Shown here: positions 8,848 to 18,535 of the stretch, piece by piece
Layout of the letters: every line of letters begins with the position of its first letter
Numbering within the stretch: position 1 is the stretch's first letter
Source: Bacteroidota bacterium
Lineage (GTDB): Bacteria; Bacteroidota; Bacteroidia; B-17B0; Aurantibacillaceae
Assembly: GCA_013298715.1 (NCBI GenBank)
Contig: JAAFIQ010000003.1
Span: 185,377-249,376, forward strand
DNA length: 64,000 bases
Direction: 5' to 3'
Position numbers and translations under genes: made by a program
Notes under the pieces: generated by a model
Database searches by the model: none
What the model was told of the DNA's origin: nothing
Seen by the model: only the letters and a program-made list of their open reading frames with translations

Positions 8848-10362
8848 TCACCATTCCCCCAGCTCCACTAAAAATTTTTCGATTTTTATTTTGGCTTCTT
8901 TGGCACTGCAGTTGTAATTATTAAACAAAATACTAAAAGCAAGTTCTTTACCTTTTTTTGTTTTTACATAGCCGCAATAACCTCTTGCGCGATTAATATA
9001 GCCTGTCTTGGCACGCATGTTGCCTTCTATAAATTTACCTTTACCAATATTGCTCATGCTGCCACTTTTACCAGCAATTGGTAATGAATTATTGAATACT
9101 TTATAGGTTACGCTATCATTTGTAATTTTACATAACATACTTGCCTGAAAAAATGTACTAACGGTGTTGGCTCGGCTTAGTCCACTACCATCGGTCATAT
9201 TTAGTTCTGTAATATCTAAGCCTTGTTTGTTCCAATAATTTTTTATGGCATCTAATCCCAAATAAAAACTGCCTTTGCCAACAGCTCGTAAAATGCTTTC
9301 GGCGTATAAATTATTACTTTTTAAATTGGTGTGAAAAATTATTTTATCTAAACTAGGTGAGTAATGTGTAAACAATAATTGTTTGGTGGCAGTACTATCT
9401 GGCTTTGTATAATTTGAAGACGTTTTTTTAGGATTACATTTTATACCAATTTTATTTAGCGATGAACAAAGATTTTCTGCGCAAAGTAGGGCAGGATCTG
9501 GCAGAACTGCTTCTACTTCAAAACTTGTTTTGTTTGGGGGAATTTTTCCGCTGACATCTTTAATAAAACTGTAAGGGTCGCCAACTACAAAGGCTTCATC
9601 TTCGGTACCTTTACAAATTACATTTGAGTTTATGGTGTAAGTTTTAGATACATAGTTTGGAAATGTTGACTCAACTGTTGCTTTTGTGCCTAAAGCTTTA
9701 CTCGAATAAAAAATTTTGAATTTATTGTCGTTATAATTTAGCGCACAAGGAGCTGCGCCAAAATAATTATTAATGTCTGCCCAAATCCAGTTGCTTGGTA
9801 TTGCGCGTTCATAGGCCGACGCATCGCCAATAAGTTTCCCCTTAATTTCTTTTACGCCTTTTTCTTTTAAGATAGTAGCCCATTTATCTGTTATTATAGA
9901 GCTATCTTTCACAAAATATTCAGATTGAAGTGTAGGGTCGCCACCACCATAAATTATTACGTCGCCATCTATAATTCCAGTTTCTTTATTAAAATTACCT
10001 GTGTAATAAATTTTTGTTTCAAACCTATAATTTGCCCCAAGAATACCAAGGGCAGCACTCGTTGTAATTGCCTTCTGCGTACTGGCGGGTATTACAAATT
10101 GATGCGCATTATATTCAGCAATTACCGAATTAGTTTTTATTTCTATCACACAAAATGCAAGCGTTGCACTTTTTAAGTCTTTATCTGTTTTCCATTCATT
10201 AACGCAGGTTATTGATTGAGAAAAATAAGTTGTTGTAAAGAATAAAAATGCAGATAAAAAAACAGCTATTGTTTTAGGGCTAATTGTTTTTATTTTTTTC
10301 TCAGAATAAAAATTTTTACAGAAAAGTAATTTTTTCAAATTATTAAAACGTATTAATTTCAA
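8848..10362 (-). CDS. dacB: PBP4-type D-Ala-D-Ala carboxypeptidase/endopeptidase
   Basis: This 504-residue protein is a class C penicillin-binding protein (peptidase family S13). The catalytic SxxK is S94-T-Q-K97, within IPASTQKAITTSAALG. The SxN motif is in MTDGSGLSRANT and the KSG triad in PIAGKSGSMSN. It trims or opens cross-links of peptidoglycan in the periplasm. The start is TTG at 10362, giving an unusually long basic leader before the hydrophobic signal segment (about 30-48); TTG at 10338 is an alternative. Downstream of it is the AT-rich hairpin shared with DUF2130. Confidence 0.9.
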   Translation of the reverse strand: MKLIRFNNLKKLLFCKNFYSEKKIKTISPKTIAVFLSAFLFFTTTYFSQSITCVNEWKTDKDLKSATLAFCVIEIKTNSVIAEYNAHQFVIPASTQKAITTSAALGILGANYRFETKIYYTGNFNKETGIIDGDVIIYGGGDPTLQSEYFVKDSSIITDKWATILKEKGVKEIKGKLIGDASAYERAIPSNWIWADINNYFGAAPCALNYNDNKFKIFYSSKALGTKATVESTFPNYVSKTYTINSNVICKGTEDEAFVVGDPYSFIKDVSGKIPPNKTSFEVEAVLPDPALLCAENLCSSLNKIGIKCNPKKTSSNYTKPDSTATKQLLFTHYSPSLDKIIFHTNLKSNNLYAESILRAVGKGSFYLGLDAIKNYWNKQGLDITELNMTDGSGLSRANTVSTFFQASMLCKITNDSVTYKVFNNSLPIAGKSGSMSNIGKGKFIEGNMRAKTGYINRARGYCGYVKTKKGKELAFSILFNNYNCSAKEAKIKIEKFLVELGEW

Positions 10363-10424
10363 ATGATTTAATGTAATTTTTATTTACTCATTTCGTGAAA
10401 AGCAATAACTTCTTCTTCTAAAAT

Positions 10425-12431
10425 CTACCAAACTTCTACACGCTTATCTGCCGGTGTAAACATTTTATCGCCTTCTTTTACATTAAATGCTTTATAAAAC
10501 TCAGGCAGGTTAGTTAATGGCGCAAATGCCCTAAAATAGCCAGGAGCATGGTAATCTGTAGTAACCAATTTTTTCATTTCTTCATCTCGGCAAATAGTTT
10601 TCCATCCTTGTGCCCAAGCGATAAAGAAACGTTGTTCACCGGTATAGCCATCAATTTTTTTGGATGGTTTACCATTTAAAGTTTTTATATAGCCATTGTA
10701 GGCCATTGTTAATCCGCCAAGGTCAGCAATGTTTTCTCCTTGTGTCATGCTACCGCTCACTTTCAAATTTGGTAATGCTTCAAATGCATCAAACTGATTA
10801 ATAATTTGTTGTTTTCTGTTTTTAAAATTTTCATAGTCTTTTTCAGTCCACCACATTTTCATGTTGCCATCAGCATCAAATTGTGAGCCTTGATCGTCAA
10901 ATCCGTGCGTTAACTCATGGCCAATAATTGCACCCATTGTTCCGTAATTAGCGGCATCCTCGGCATCAGCATCAAAAAAAGGTGGTTGCAAAATTGCAGC
11001 TGGGAAACATATTTCGTTAGTGGTTGGGTCGTAGTAGGCATTTACCATTACCGGACTCATTTGGAATTTATAACGGTCTACAGGTTTACGTAAATCTTTT
11101 AATCCTTTATTAAATAAGAAGTTTTGGGTGTTACACATATTTTTCCAGAAATTTTCTTTCTGAATGGTGAGTGATGTGAAGTCAGTCCATTTATCAGGAT
11201 ATCCAACTTTTTTAATAAGCAAGTCTAGTTTTCGATAAGCCTCGTTCTTTGTTTGGTCGCTCATCCAAGTGCGTGTTTTAATTCGATCTCTGTATGCTAA
11301 AATTAAATTATCTATCATTTTTAAGGCTTTTTGCTTCGCTACTTCTGGGAAATAACGTTTCACAAATTCTTCGCCAATAATTTCACCTAAATAGCCAGAT
11401 AAGTAGCTGTTTACACGTTGCCATCTTACTTTAGGTTTTGTTAAGCCACTCATTTCTTTACCTCTAAAAGCAAAATGTACATCAAAAAAGTTACTCGATA
11501 AGGTTGGTGCAGCCTCCATTAAAAGTTGAGCTGTAGCGTAAAGTTTTAATTGCTCAATCGGATAGTTTGAAAGAATATCATTCAAAGATTTGAAATAATT
11601 CTCTGAAGTAATTACAACAGTATCTTTTTCGTTTAATTTGTAAGCATCGAAAATATATGACCAATTTAAGTTAGGGTAATTGGTTTTTAGAGTTGAAAGT
11701 GTAAATAAATTATACATCTTTTCTATATCGCGCTGTTCTAGTTTAGTTAGCGAAGCTGATGCAATTTTTTCTTCAACTTCATAAACTAACTTTGCATTTT
11801 GTTTACTTTTAGTTTCATCAACGCCAGTTATCTGAAAAAGACCTGCCAAGTAAGTTGAGATGTATTCAGTACGTATTTTTGAAAATTTATCTGAGTAATA
11901 ATAATCTTTATCGCCAAGACCAAAGCCACCTTGCTCGAAATTAATTTTGTGGCGTTTGCTATTTTTTAAATCGGGAATGATTTGATGGTTGTAAAGTAGC
12001 TGAACACCTATTTTTGCAAAACTTACTTTTAGTTTCATGAAATCTTCAACGGTATTTACTTTGGCAATCTCGTCTAATTGGGGTTTAATTGGCTCGTAGC
12101 CTAATTTGTCAGCCAATACAGAATCTAAACCTGTATTATAAAAATCACGTAAGCGTTGTAAATTGCTGTTTGATGGGGCGCTTGTGTTTTTTGAAACGTC
12201 GTTATAAATTAATTTTATTTTTTTGAGGTTGTTATCGTTAATCTCATTAAAGCTGCCATAGCGCGCATCACTTTCTGGTAGCTTAAAGTTTTTTTGCCAA
12301 GTACCGTTAGCAAAATTATAAAAATCATTGGCTGGATTTACTTTAGCATCCATATTAGCAACCACTATGCCAGATTTTTGCGCACTAATTGTTAAGGTAA
12401 TTAAAGCAAGAGGTAATATTAATTTTAGCAT
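10425..12431 (-). CDS. M13-family (neprilysin/PepO-type) zinc metallopeptidase
   Basis: This 668-residue protein is the full family length. It has a short signal peptide (MLKLILPLALITLTISAQ) and a long N-terminal helical domain. The M13 catalytic core includes VNAYYDPTTNEICFPAAIL, the zinc motif IGHELTHGFDDQG (HExxH), and the downstream ligand motif ENIADLGGL (ExxxD). Predicted to be an exported oligopeptide-degrading enzyme in the periplasm or on the cell surface. It ends 62 bases before dacB on the same strand, so cotranscription is possible but not required. Confidence 0.93.
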   Translation of the reverse strand: MLKLILPLALITLTISAQKSGIVVANMDAKVNPANDFYNFANGTWQKNFKLPESDARYGSFNEINDNNLKKIKLIYNDVSKNTSAPSNSNLQRLRDFYNTGLDSVLADKLGYEPIKPQLDEIAKVNTVEDFMKLKVSFAKIGVQLLYNHQIIPDLKNSKRHKINFEQGGFGLGDKDYYYSDKFSKIRTEYISTYLAGLFQITGVDETKSKQNAKLVYEVEEKIASASLTKLEQRDIEKMYNLFTLSTLKTNYPNLNWSYIFDAYKLNEKDTVVITSENYFKSLNDILSNYPIEQLKLYATAQLLMEAAPTLSSNFFDVHFAFRGKEMSGLTKPKVRWQRVNSYLSGYLGEIIGEEFVKRYFPEVAKQKALKMIDNLILAYRDRIKTRTWMSDQTKNEAYRKLDLLIKKVGYPDKWTDFTSLTIQKENFWKNMCNTQNFLFNKGLKDLRKPVDRYKFQMSPVMVNAYYDPTTNEICFPAAILQPPFFDADAEDAANYGTMGAIIGHELTHGFDDQGSQFDADGNMKMWWTEKDYENFKNRKQQIINQFDAFEALPNLKVSGSMTQGENIADLGGLTMAYNGYIKTLNGKPSKKIDGYTGEQRFFIAWAQGWKTICRDEEMKKLVTTDYHAPGYFRAFAPLTNLPEFYKAFNVKEGDKMFTPADKRVEVW

Positions 12432-12495
12432 GTTATTAATTTAAGTAACTAATATAATTAAATAAGTTTAAATTTAATATCTTATTTAACTAAAA

Positions 12496-13668
12496 TTGTC
12501 AAGAAACATCATACAAATATTTTTTAGTAGAGGTTTAATTGCATTGATTAATTTCACAATTTTATTAATTACGGCACGCTATTTAGGACCATCTACCCGT
12601 GCCGAAATAAGCGTGTTTTTATTGAATTGTTTGATTTTGCAAGCTATTTGCGAAACATATACTGGAATTATTGTTGTTGATTACCTTGATAAGTTTAATT
12701 TTAATAAATTGTTGATTGGTGGATTAAAATTAATTATAGTGGTTTGCTTGGTTGGATTTGTTGTTTTTTCGTTATTTGACAAATTAGTAAAAGGTTACGA
12801 GTTACATTTTGCTATTTTATTTTTATTGGTAATTTTAAATTCGTTTGCTTGTAATTTATTACTTGGTTTAAAAAAAATTAAAACCTATACCATTGTAAGC
12901 GTTTTGCAGCCATTGCTTCTCGCAGTTGGTTTATTGTTTTTTATCAAATACTTGAATTATTATACGTTTGCAAGTTATGTTTATCCAATCATTTTTTCAT
13001 TTTGCATTACAATTGCATTGAATATTTACGTACTTTTTAAAAGCGAAAAAAATACTGGTGCAGATTATTCGTTTAAAGAAATAATTGAAAAGGGTTATTA
13101 CACACAACTTTTATTACTTACACTTTTTTTAGTAAACCGGTATAATTTTTATTTTATGAAAAATAGTAATGAATTAGGTGTTTACTCAATATCTACAACT
13201 ATAGGCGAAGCCTTTTTACTGGTTAGTGGCAGTGTAGCGCCAATCGTTATAACATCCTTTAAATCTGTTTTTGATTCTGAAAATAGAGTCCAAATAACAA
13301 AGTTAACAATCTACTCTCTTACTTTTGTAATGTTTTGCTCGTTGTTAGTTTACGTTTTACCAAGTTCAGTTTTTAGCACAGTTTTTAGTTTTGGTTTTAG
13401 TGATTTAAAAGATAAACTGTTTGCGTACCTACCAAGTGTATTTTTTTTAGCAATTATAAAAATTCTTTTTTATTATTTTTTAGTTGAAAGTAAATTGCAG
13501 TTAATTGTAAAATGGTTTGTTTTAGGACTTGTTACAGTATTAACAGCTAGCCCTACTTTATGCAATTTATATGGTTATAAAGGTGCAGCGTTATGCAGTA
13601 CAATAGGTTATTTTATAATTTTGTTAGGATTATTTTGGACTTACAGAAAAGAGAGACAGTTGATTTAA
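12496..13668 (+). CDS. Wzx-like polysaccharide flippase family membrane protein
   Basis: This 390-residue protein has about eleven or twelve hydrophobic segments and an opening typical of MATE/MOP-type oligosaccharide flippases (IIQIFFSRGLIALINFTI, then TARYLGPSTRAEISVFLLN). Members move lipid-linked sugars across the inner membrane. No glycosyltransferase or polymerase genes are nearby, so this one is an orphan. The start is TTG at 12496; no ATG or GTG upstream fits the frame. Its stop overlaps the stop of the convergent nuclease-fold gene by four bases. Confidence 0.75.
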   Translation: MSRNIIQIFFSRGLIALINFTILLITARYLGPSTRAEISVFLLNCLILQAICETYTGIIVVDYLDKFNFNKLLIGGLKLIIVVCLVGFVVFSLFDKLVKGYELHFAILFLLVILNSFACNLLLGLKKIKTYTIVSVLQPLLLAVGLLFFIKYLNYYTFASYVYPIIFSFCITIALNIYVLFKSEKNTGADYSFKEIIEKGYYTQLLLLTLFLVNRYNFYFMKNSNELGVYSISTTIGEAFLLVSGSVAPIVITSFKSVFDSENRVQITKLTIYSLTFVMFCSLLVYVLPSSVFSTVFSFGFSDLKDKLFAYLPSVFFLAIIKILFYYFLVESKLQLIVKWFVLGLVTVLTASPTLCNLYGYKGAALCSTIGYFIILLGLFWTYRKERQLI

Positions 13669-14672
13669 TTTAGCTTTATATACACCGCAAGGTGATCGCT
13701 GTAACCATTGTAGTATTTATTGCCAGGTCCGTAGGTTCGGTTTGGCTTAACTTCACCAGTTTTATAATTTTTAAACAAAACAAAATCTTTTTTTAGAATA
13801 AAGGCATTGCCGTTCTTAAAGTTAAATTGTTTTCCGTTGGCGCAAGAGGGAGATAGTATAATTTGATCGAACACTTGCCATTTGCCTTGGTGGTAGTGTG
13901 TGCCTTGTTCTCGAATTGCTAATTCCAAAAACGGGTTAAGGAGTTCGTTAGCTTTTGGTTTTGAATTTGCTTGCAATGTTTTTAAAATAGAATTATTGTT
14001 TGGAGTATCATTAAAATCGCCCATTGCAATTAATTTAGCCTTTGGATTTTTTGATTGTAACAACTGTATTTTTGCTTTTAAAATTTGAGCGGCATATAAG
14101 CGTTTGGCTTCTGTTTCCTTTTCACCATCTCTTCTGCTCGGCCAATGATTTACAAAAAAATAAAACACTTCGCCGCTGGTTTTGTGCGTTAGGTTTACGC
14201 ATAAAATATTTCTTGTTTTGTAATCTTCAATTGCAGAATTTGTTGCATTTAATTCTTCGCTGCCTTCAAATTTAAAAATACTCTCGTCGTAAATTAGTCC
14301 AACATTTATGCCGCGCTCATCAAGACCAGTAGTTACAATTGATTTGTATGTTCTATTTTTTAAATTACTTTTTGCAACTAGATCTGTTAATACGGTTTTG
14401 TTTTCTATTTCACATACACCAATTACATCTGGCAAACCAACTCCTGCAACCGTGCTATCCATAACTTCTGCCAAGCGTTTAATTTTATTGTTATATTTTT
14501 TAATATCCCATTGCATTTCGGAAGTAGGTAAATATTCTTCGTCTTTTGTCTTTGGATCATCAAACGTATCAAAAAAATTCTCGCAGTTATAAAACATAAC
14601 CGTAAGTTCTTTTTGGGCTTGAATTTGAATTTGCATAATTAGGAGGAATGTTATTAGTATACTTTTTTTCAT
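13665..14672 (-). CDS. Secreted endonuclease/exonuclease/phosphatase-family protein
   Basis: This 335-residue protein starts with a signal peptide ending near QIQAQ and has the DNase I-like fold signatures: TVMFYNCENFFDTFDDP (25-41), GVCEIENKTVL (metal-binding Glu), FFVNHWPSRRDG (catalytic His), AMGDFNDTPNNNS (metal Asp and Asn) and a C-terminal SDHLAVYIKL (catalytic Asp-His). Such proteins hydrolyse phosphodiesters or phosphomonoesters; the substrate is not determinable. It lies 39 bases downstream of the TonB receptor gene on the same strand and may be cotranscribed, which would be consistent with phosphate scavenging (inference). Confidence 0.87.
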   Translation of the reverse strand: MKKSILITFLLIMQIQIQAQKELTVMFYNCENFFDTFDDPKTKDEEYLPTSEMQWDIKKYNNKIKRLAEVMDSTVAGVGLPDVIGVCEIENKTVLTDLVAKSNLKNRTYKSIVTTGLDERGINVGLIYDESIFKFEGSEELNATNSAIEDYKTRNILCVNLTHKTSGEVFYFFVNHWPSRRDGEKETEAKRLYAAQILKAKIQLLQSKNPKAKLIAMGDFNDTPNNNSILKTLQANSKPKANELLNPFLELAIREQGTHYHQGKWQVFDQIILSPSCANGKQFNFKNGNAFILKKDFVLFKNYKTGEVKPNRTYGPGNKYYNGYSDHLAVYIKLN

Positions 14673-14711
14673 GTTTTGTATTTTTAGCCTGGGACATAAT
14701 ATTTGTTTAAG

Positions 14712-17090
14712 CTACAAATTTAAAACCAATTGCCCAACGTATTGTGTTGGCGCACGCATATCACCAGGGCGTGCTTGATAAGAAATATTTTCGATATTAT
14801 TTACTATAAATGATAACTTAACTTGTTTGGTGATGTTGCAACCAATACGTGCATCGCTGATAACAACCGATTTTTGAAAAGCACCAAAGTTTTCTTTTAA
14901 TCCAGGTAGAATGTATGAGTTTGGCGCATCATCAAAATTAACTCCTATTGAAGGATCGTTAAACTCATTAAAAATACTTATTACAAAACGCCTGTCTATA
15001 TTTTCGGTTTTGCTTTGATAACGCAGGCTATAGCCAATGTAAAAACCTTTATATTCTAATTGAATATCATATTTTGCTAAAACACGTTGGCGGTATTTAA
15101 GGTATTTATTATCCTTTAATCCTAACGTATCTTTATTATTGTTATAGTTCGGATTTATTGGTTCCATTAAGGTGACGCCACTAAACACGGTGGTATTAAT
15201 AGGTCCAATTTTTCCGGTACCACTCACCGAAATTTCTGCTCCGTAAATAATTGCTTCGCCAACATTTTGCGATTTGAATGCAGCATATTTGGTTGCATCT
15301 AAAAAGGTAATTGGCTGGGTTGCAGTTGCCGGGCGGTAAATATCAAAAACAAACTCAATCATATTTTTATATTTTGTGTAAAAGCCTGCTACATCAATAA
15401 AGCCTTTAAAGTTTAAAATTTTGAAACCTTGCTTTAAACCAATTTCTGTACTGGTGGCCACTTCGGGCTGAAGACCAGTATTTGGCAATATACTTAAAGC
15501 CCCAACACTCGTATTTACAAATTTTTCAGCAACTGTTGGGAAGCGATAGCCTTGACCGAACGATGCTCTTATGTAGGTAAATTCAGCGGCTTGGTAATTA
15601 GCGCCAATACGTGCAACAGGTTGAAATGGCATTTTGCCTTTGCTGCGCATTAAAAACAAATACCCATTAGTTTTAGCTGTATCTAATTTATAATACTCGC
15701 CTCGTATGCCGCCAGAAATGGTTAATTTATTAAAAAACTTTTTATCAATTTGTACGTAACCTGCTGTGTTTTGTCCTCTTTTATTACCGTAAATTTCTTC
15801 ACCCAATATTGTTTGTTCCATGTAAACAGCGCCAGATGTTAAATTCATGCCATTTGCAAAACGTTTTTGATATTGAAATTCTGAGTAATACAATTCTGCA
15901 TACGAGCCTTGGTTTTTATCGTTACGATTTTGTGTTTTGAAATAACGGTTGCGTAAACTAAATTTATTCGACCCTTTAAAGTACGTTACATAAGGGTCTA
16001 TATTAAAACGATTATTATTGTATTGTTGAATGGCGTAGCCGCTGGGGATATAAGCCGAGTCAAAATTTTGCCACAAGAAAAATAAACCGCCACGTGTATT
16101 CATCATATTTGTATTAACGCCAAAACTTAAACCTGGCACTTTTTTTAAGTTGTATCTTACATTTGCATTAAAGCGTTTGCGGTTTTCAGTTTCTAAAAAT
16201 CTGAAGCCATCATCATCAAATTTATGCCCGCCAAAAACCAAATCAAAGTTTCCAACTTTTTGTGCGTGCGAAAAATTATTTCCGCTTTGCTGCTGACTAG
16301 AACCTTTCCACCATTTATAAACACCTTTGCGCGGTGCATCATAACTACCATAGTAAGAAACGAATTTGGTAATTGGTTTATCTTTGGCGTATTGTGTTCG
16401 TAAGTTTATTACCCCATTTAATGCACTGCTGCCAAACAAAGCGCTCGATGCGCCTTTAATAACTTCAATTTGTTCAATGTTTTCTAATGGTAAATAATTC
16501 CATTTTATGTCGCCTGCATCAGCACTAATCATGGGCATTTCATCTACCAACATTAATACACGGCTGCCAGCACCATAACTAAAGCCGCTGCCACCACGTA
16601 TACTTGCTTGCCCATCTGCTACTGTTACGCCGGGCACTTGATTTATAATTGCATCTACGTTTGTGGCATTTTTATTTTCTATCAAACTTGGTTTTATAAT
16701 ATCCATGCTCACTGTTACCTCACTTAACTTTTGTTCGTATTTTCCGGCACTTACAACAACTTCATCTAAGGCGGTATTGGCATCGTTTAAATCTACGTTA
16801 AGGGTTTTAATTTCATTTTCGCTTAAAGTAACAGTAGTAGAAAAAGTTTTGTAACCCGTTAAATTAAAAAATAGCGTGTTATTGCCCGTGTTTAGTGTTA
16901 ATTCGTAAAACCCGTTTGAGTTGGTTGTAGTTGATTTATTATTGCCTGAATTTACTACAACTCCAATTAAGGTATCTTTGCTAGTTGCATCAACAACATA
17001 GCCGTTTATTTTAGGTGATGTTTGACTAAAAATAAAATTGCTATAAAATACAGCAAGGCATACTATAATTTTACACGTAAATTTGCTCAT
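14712..17090 (-). CDS. TonB-dependent outer-membrane receptor with carboxypeptidase-regulatory-like domain
   Basis: This 792-residue protein has a signal peptide (about 1-22), then a CarboxypepD_reg-like beta-sandwich (about 28-110, NGYVVDATSKDTLIGVVV). The plug domain is around 115-240, with GVTVADGQASIRGGSGFSYG and IEVIKGASSALFGSSALNG, followed by a 22-strand-type barrel ending in a C-terminal hydrophobic residue (QLVLNL). The ligand is unknown; the architecture is that of non-SusC receptors for siderophores, vitamins or metals. No SusD partner is present. It faces away from dprA. Confidence 0.92.
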   Translation of the reverse strand: MSKFTCKIIVCLAVFYSNFIFSQTSPKINGYVVDATSKDTLIGVVVNSGNNKSTTTNSNGFYELTLNTGNNTLFFNLTGYKTFSTTVTLSENEIKTLNVDLNDANTALDEVVVSAGKYEQKLSEVTVSMDIIKPSLIENKNATNVDAIINQVPGVTVADGQASIRGGSGFSYGAGSRVLMLVDEMPMISADAGDIKWNYLPLENIEQIEVIKGASSALFGSSALNGVINLRTQYAKDKPITKFVSYYGSYDAPRKGVYKWWKGSSQQQSGNNFSHAQKVGNFDLVFGGHKFDDDGFRFLETENRKRFNANVRYNLKKVPGLSFGVNTNMMNTRGGLFFLWQNFDSAYIPSGYAIQQYNNNRFNIDPYVTYFKGSNKFSLRNRYFKTQNRNDKNQGSYAELYYSEFQYQKRFANGMNLTSGAVYMEQTILGEEIYGNKRGQNTAGYVQIDKKFFNKLTISGGIRGEYYKLDTAKTNGYLFLMRSKGKMPFQPVARIGANYQAAEFTYIRASFGQGYRFPTVAEKFVNTSVGALSILPNTGLQPEVATSTEIGLKQGFKILNFKGFIDVAGFYTKYKNMIEFVFDIYRPATATQPITFLDATKYAAFKSQNVGEAIIYGAEISVSGTGKIGPINTTVFSGVTLMEPINPNYNNNKDTLGLKDNKYLKYRQRVLAKYDIQLEYKGFYIGYSLRYQSKTENIDRRFVISIFNEFNDPSIGVNFDDAPNSYILPGLKENFGAFQKSVVISDARIGCNITKQVKLSFIVNNIENISYQARPGDMRAPTQYVGQLVLNL

Positions 17091-17151
17091 AGTTTGTAAT
17101 AAAAAGATTACAATATAATAAACTTAAATTAAAATTAAAACCAAAGTTCTT

Positions 17152-18261
17152 ATTTTAGACGAACGTATATATCAAATAGGGTTAACGCTTTTAGAAGGCG
17201 TTGGAGATGTAACTGCCAAGCATTTGCTAGCATATTGTGGCAGTGCTAAAGAAGTATTTAAACAGAAAAAAGCGCATCTCGTTAAAATACCTACTGTTGG
17301 AGAGTACACTGCGGCTGGTATTGTAGCTGGAAAAAATGTATTACAACGCGCCGAAGAAGAATTAAAATTTATTGAGAAGTATAAAATTACACCTCTGTTT
17401 TTTTCGGATGCAGAATACCCACAACGTTTAAAGTTTTGTAGCGATAGCCCTATTTTATTGTATTACAAGGGAACCGCAAATTTAAACCATTCAAAAATTG
17501 TAAGTGTGGTTGGAAGCCGCAAGCCCAGCGAATATGGTAAGTTAATAACTGAAGATTTGGTGCGCGATTTAAAGGCAAGCGGCGCGTTAATTTTAAGCGG
17601 ATTGGCTTATGGTGTGGATGTGTTAGCGCACAAATCTGCTTTAGATAACGGGATGCAAACAGTTGGAGTTTTGGCGCATGGCTTGGATAGAATGTACCCA
17701 CAGGCGCATGATAAAACTGCAAAGCGCATGATTGAGCAAGGTGGTTTGCTTACTGATTTTATGAGTGGTACCAACCCCGATGCGGTAAATTTTCCTAAAC
17801 GAAACAGGATTGTTGCTGGCCTTTGCGATGCCTTGGTGGTTGTTGAAAGTAAGCATAAAGGCGGAAGTTTAATTACCGCCACCATTGCAAATAGTTATAA
17901 TAAAGATGTATTTGCTTTTCCGGGTAGGGCAGGAGATGCGCTAGCAGAGGGCTGTAACGGATTAATAAAACAAAACCGAGCGGCACTAATTGAAAATGCG
18001 GCAGATTTAATGCACGCCATGCAATGGGAAGAAAACGAAATTAAAAATCCTAAAATCAAGCAAATACCTTTAATGCTAAACATTAGCGATGAAGAAAAAA
18101 TAATTGTAGATGCTTTTGCGGAGAAAAAAGAATTACATATTGATGAAATTTGTTACGCTACTCAACTGCCAATAAGCAAGGTTGCTGCTTTACTATTGAA
18201 TTTAGAATTCAGTAATTTGATAAAAAGTAAACCTGGAAAACTTTATGGTTATTTGGGATAA
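17152..18261 (+). CDS. dprA: DprA/Smf DNA-processing protein, apparently with an ATT start
   Basis: The Rossmann-like DprA domain is clear: SVVGSRKPSEYG, ALILSGLAYGVDVLAHKSAL, GVLAHGLDRMYP, NFPKRNRIVAGLCDALVVVESKHKGGS and VFAFPGRAGD. A C-terminal winged-helix (DML1-like) segment ends at KLYGYLG. DprA loads RecA on incoming single-stranded DNA in transformation. The usual N-terminal helix-hairpin-helix is encoded upstream of the first conventional start (TTG at 17224): IYQIGLTLLEGVGDVTAKHL reads in frame from about 17167. The frame has no ATG, GTG or TTG between the TAA at 17125 and 17224, so I propose ATT at 17152; 17128 and 17134 are alternatives. The gene diverges from the TonB receptor gene. 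Confidence 0.85.
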   Translation: MLDERIYQIGLTLLEGVGDVTAKHLLAYCGSAKEVFKQKKAHLVKIPTVGEYTAAGIVAGKNVLQRAEEELKFIEKYKITPLFFSDAEYPQRLKFCSDSPILLYYKGTANLNHSKIVSVVGSRKPSEYGKLITEDLVRDLKASGALILSGLAYGVDVLAHKSALDNGMQTVGVLAHGLDRMYPQAHDKTAKRMIEQGGLLTDFMSGTNPDAVNFPKRNRIVAGLCDALVVVESKHKGGSLITATIANSYNKDVFAFPGRAGDALAEGCNGLIKQNRAALIENAADLMHAMQWEENEIKNPKIKQIPLMLNISDEEKIIVDAFAEKKELHIDEICYATQLPISKVAALLLNLEFSNLIKSKPGKLYGYLG

Positions 18262-18287
18262 TTTTAAGACTACATCTTCATATTAAA

Positions 18288-18430
18288 AGTCTTATCGAGT
18301 AGTTTTTGCTTGGAGATGATGCGTGGCAAAAACGTATTGAGACCAGCGAAAAGGGAGAAAAAATGGTATCTTGATTTTAATTGACTCTGTATAATTTTGT
18401 ACGTGCCAACTTGTATAAACTCATATCCTA
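18288..18430 (+). repeat. Left copy of a diverged direct repeat flanking the accessory island
   Basis: About 140 bases match 25086-25230 in the same orientation. The best block is AGTCTT, then GAGTAGTTTTTGCTTGG, then GGCAAAAACGTAT. A second weaker block carries TTTAATTG and GGCAACTT/GCCAACTT variants. The arms GTTTTTGC (18302-18309) and GCAAAAAC can pair. No open reading frame is convincing in 18262-18535. The repeats bracket the fiber/barrel/protease units and could be remnants of a mobile or palindromic intergenic element. Confidence 0.6.
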
Positions 18431-18505
18431 AACAAAATTTACGCGAGAAGATGTTGGACAATTAATAGCGGTATTTGGCGTAAGTTCGTCATTTACAAAA
18501 AATAA

Positions 18506-18530
18506 AACCCCCAACAAAAAGTTGAGGGTT
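18506..18530. terminator. Rho-independent terminator of the accessory operon
   Basis: A 10-base stem (AACCCCCAAC at 18506-18515, GTTGAGGGTT at 18521-18530, one mismatch/wobble) with an AAAAA loop lies just after the last codon of the island on the minus strand. It is followed on that strand by a T-rich tract. It should end transcription of the operon and may also work for dprA on the plus strand. Confidence 0.8.
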
Positions 18531-18535
18531 TAAAT

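Noticed and set aside
17224..18261. dprA starting at TTG 17224
   Set aside because: It would remove the conserved helix-hairpin-helix encoded in frame just upstream, so an upstream non-canonical start is preferred.
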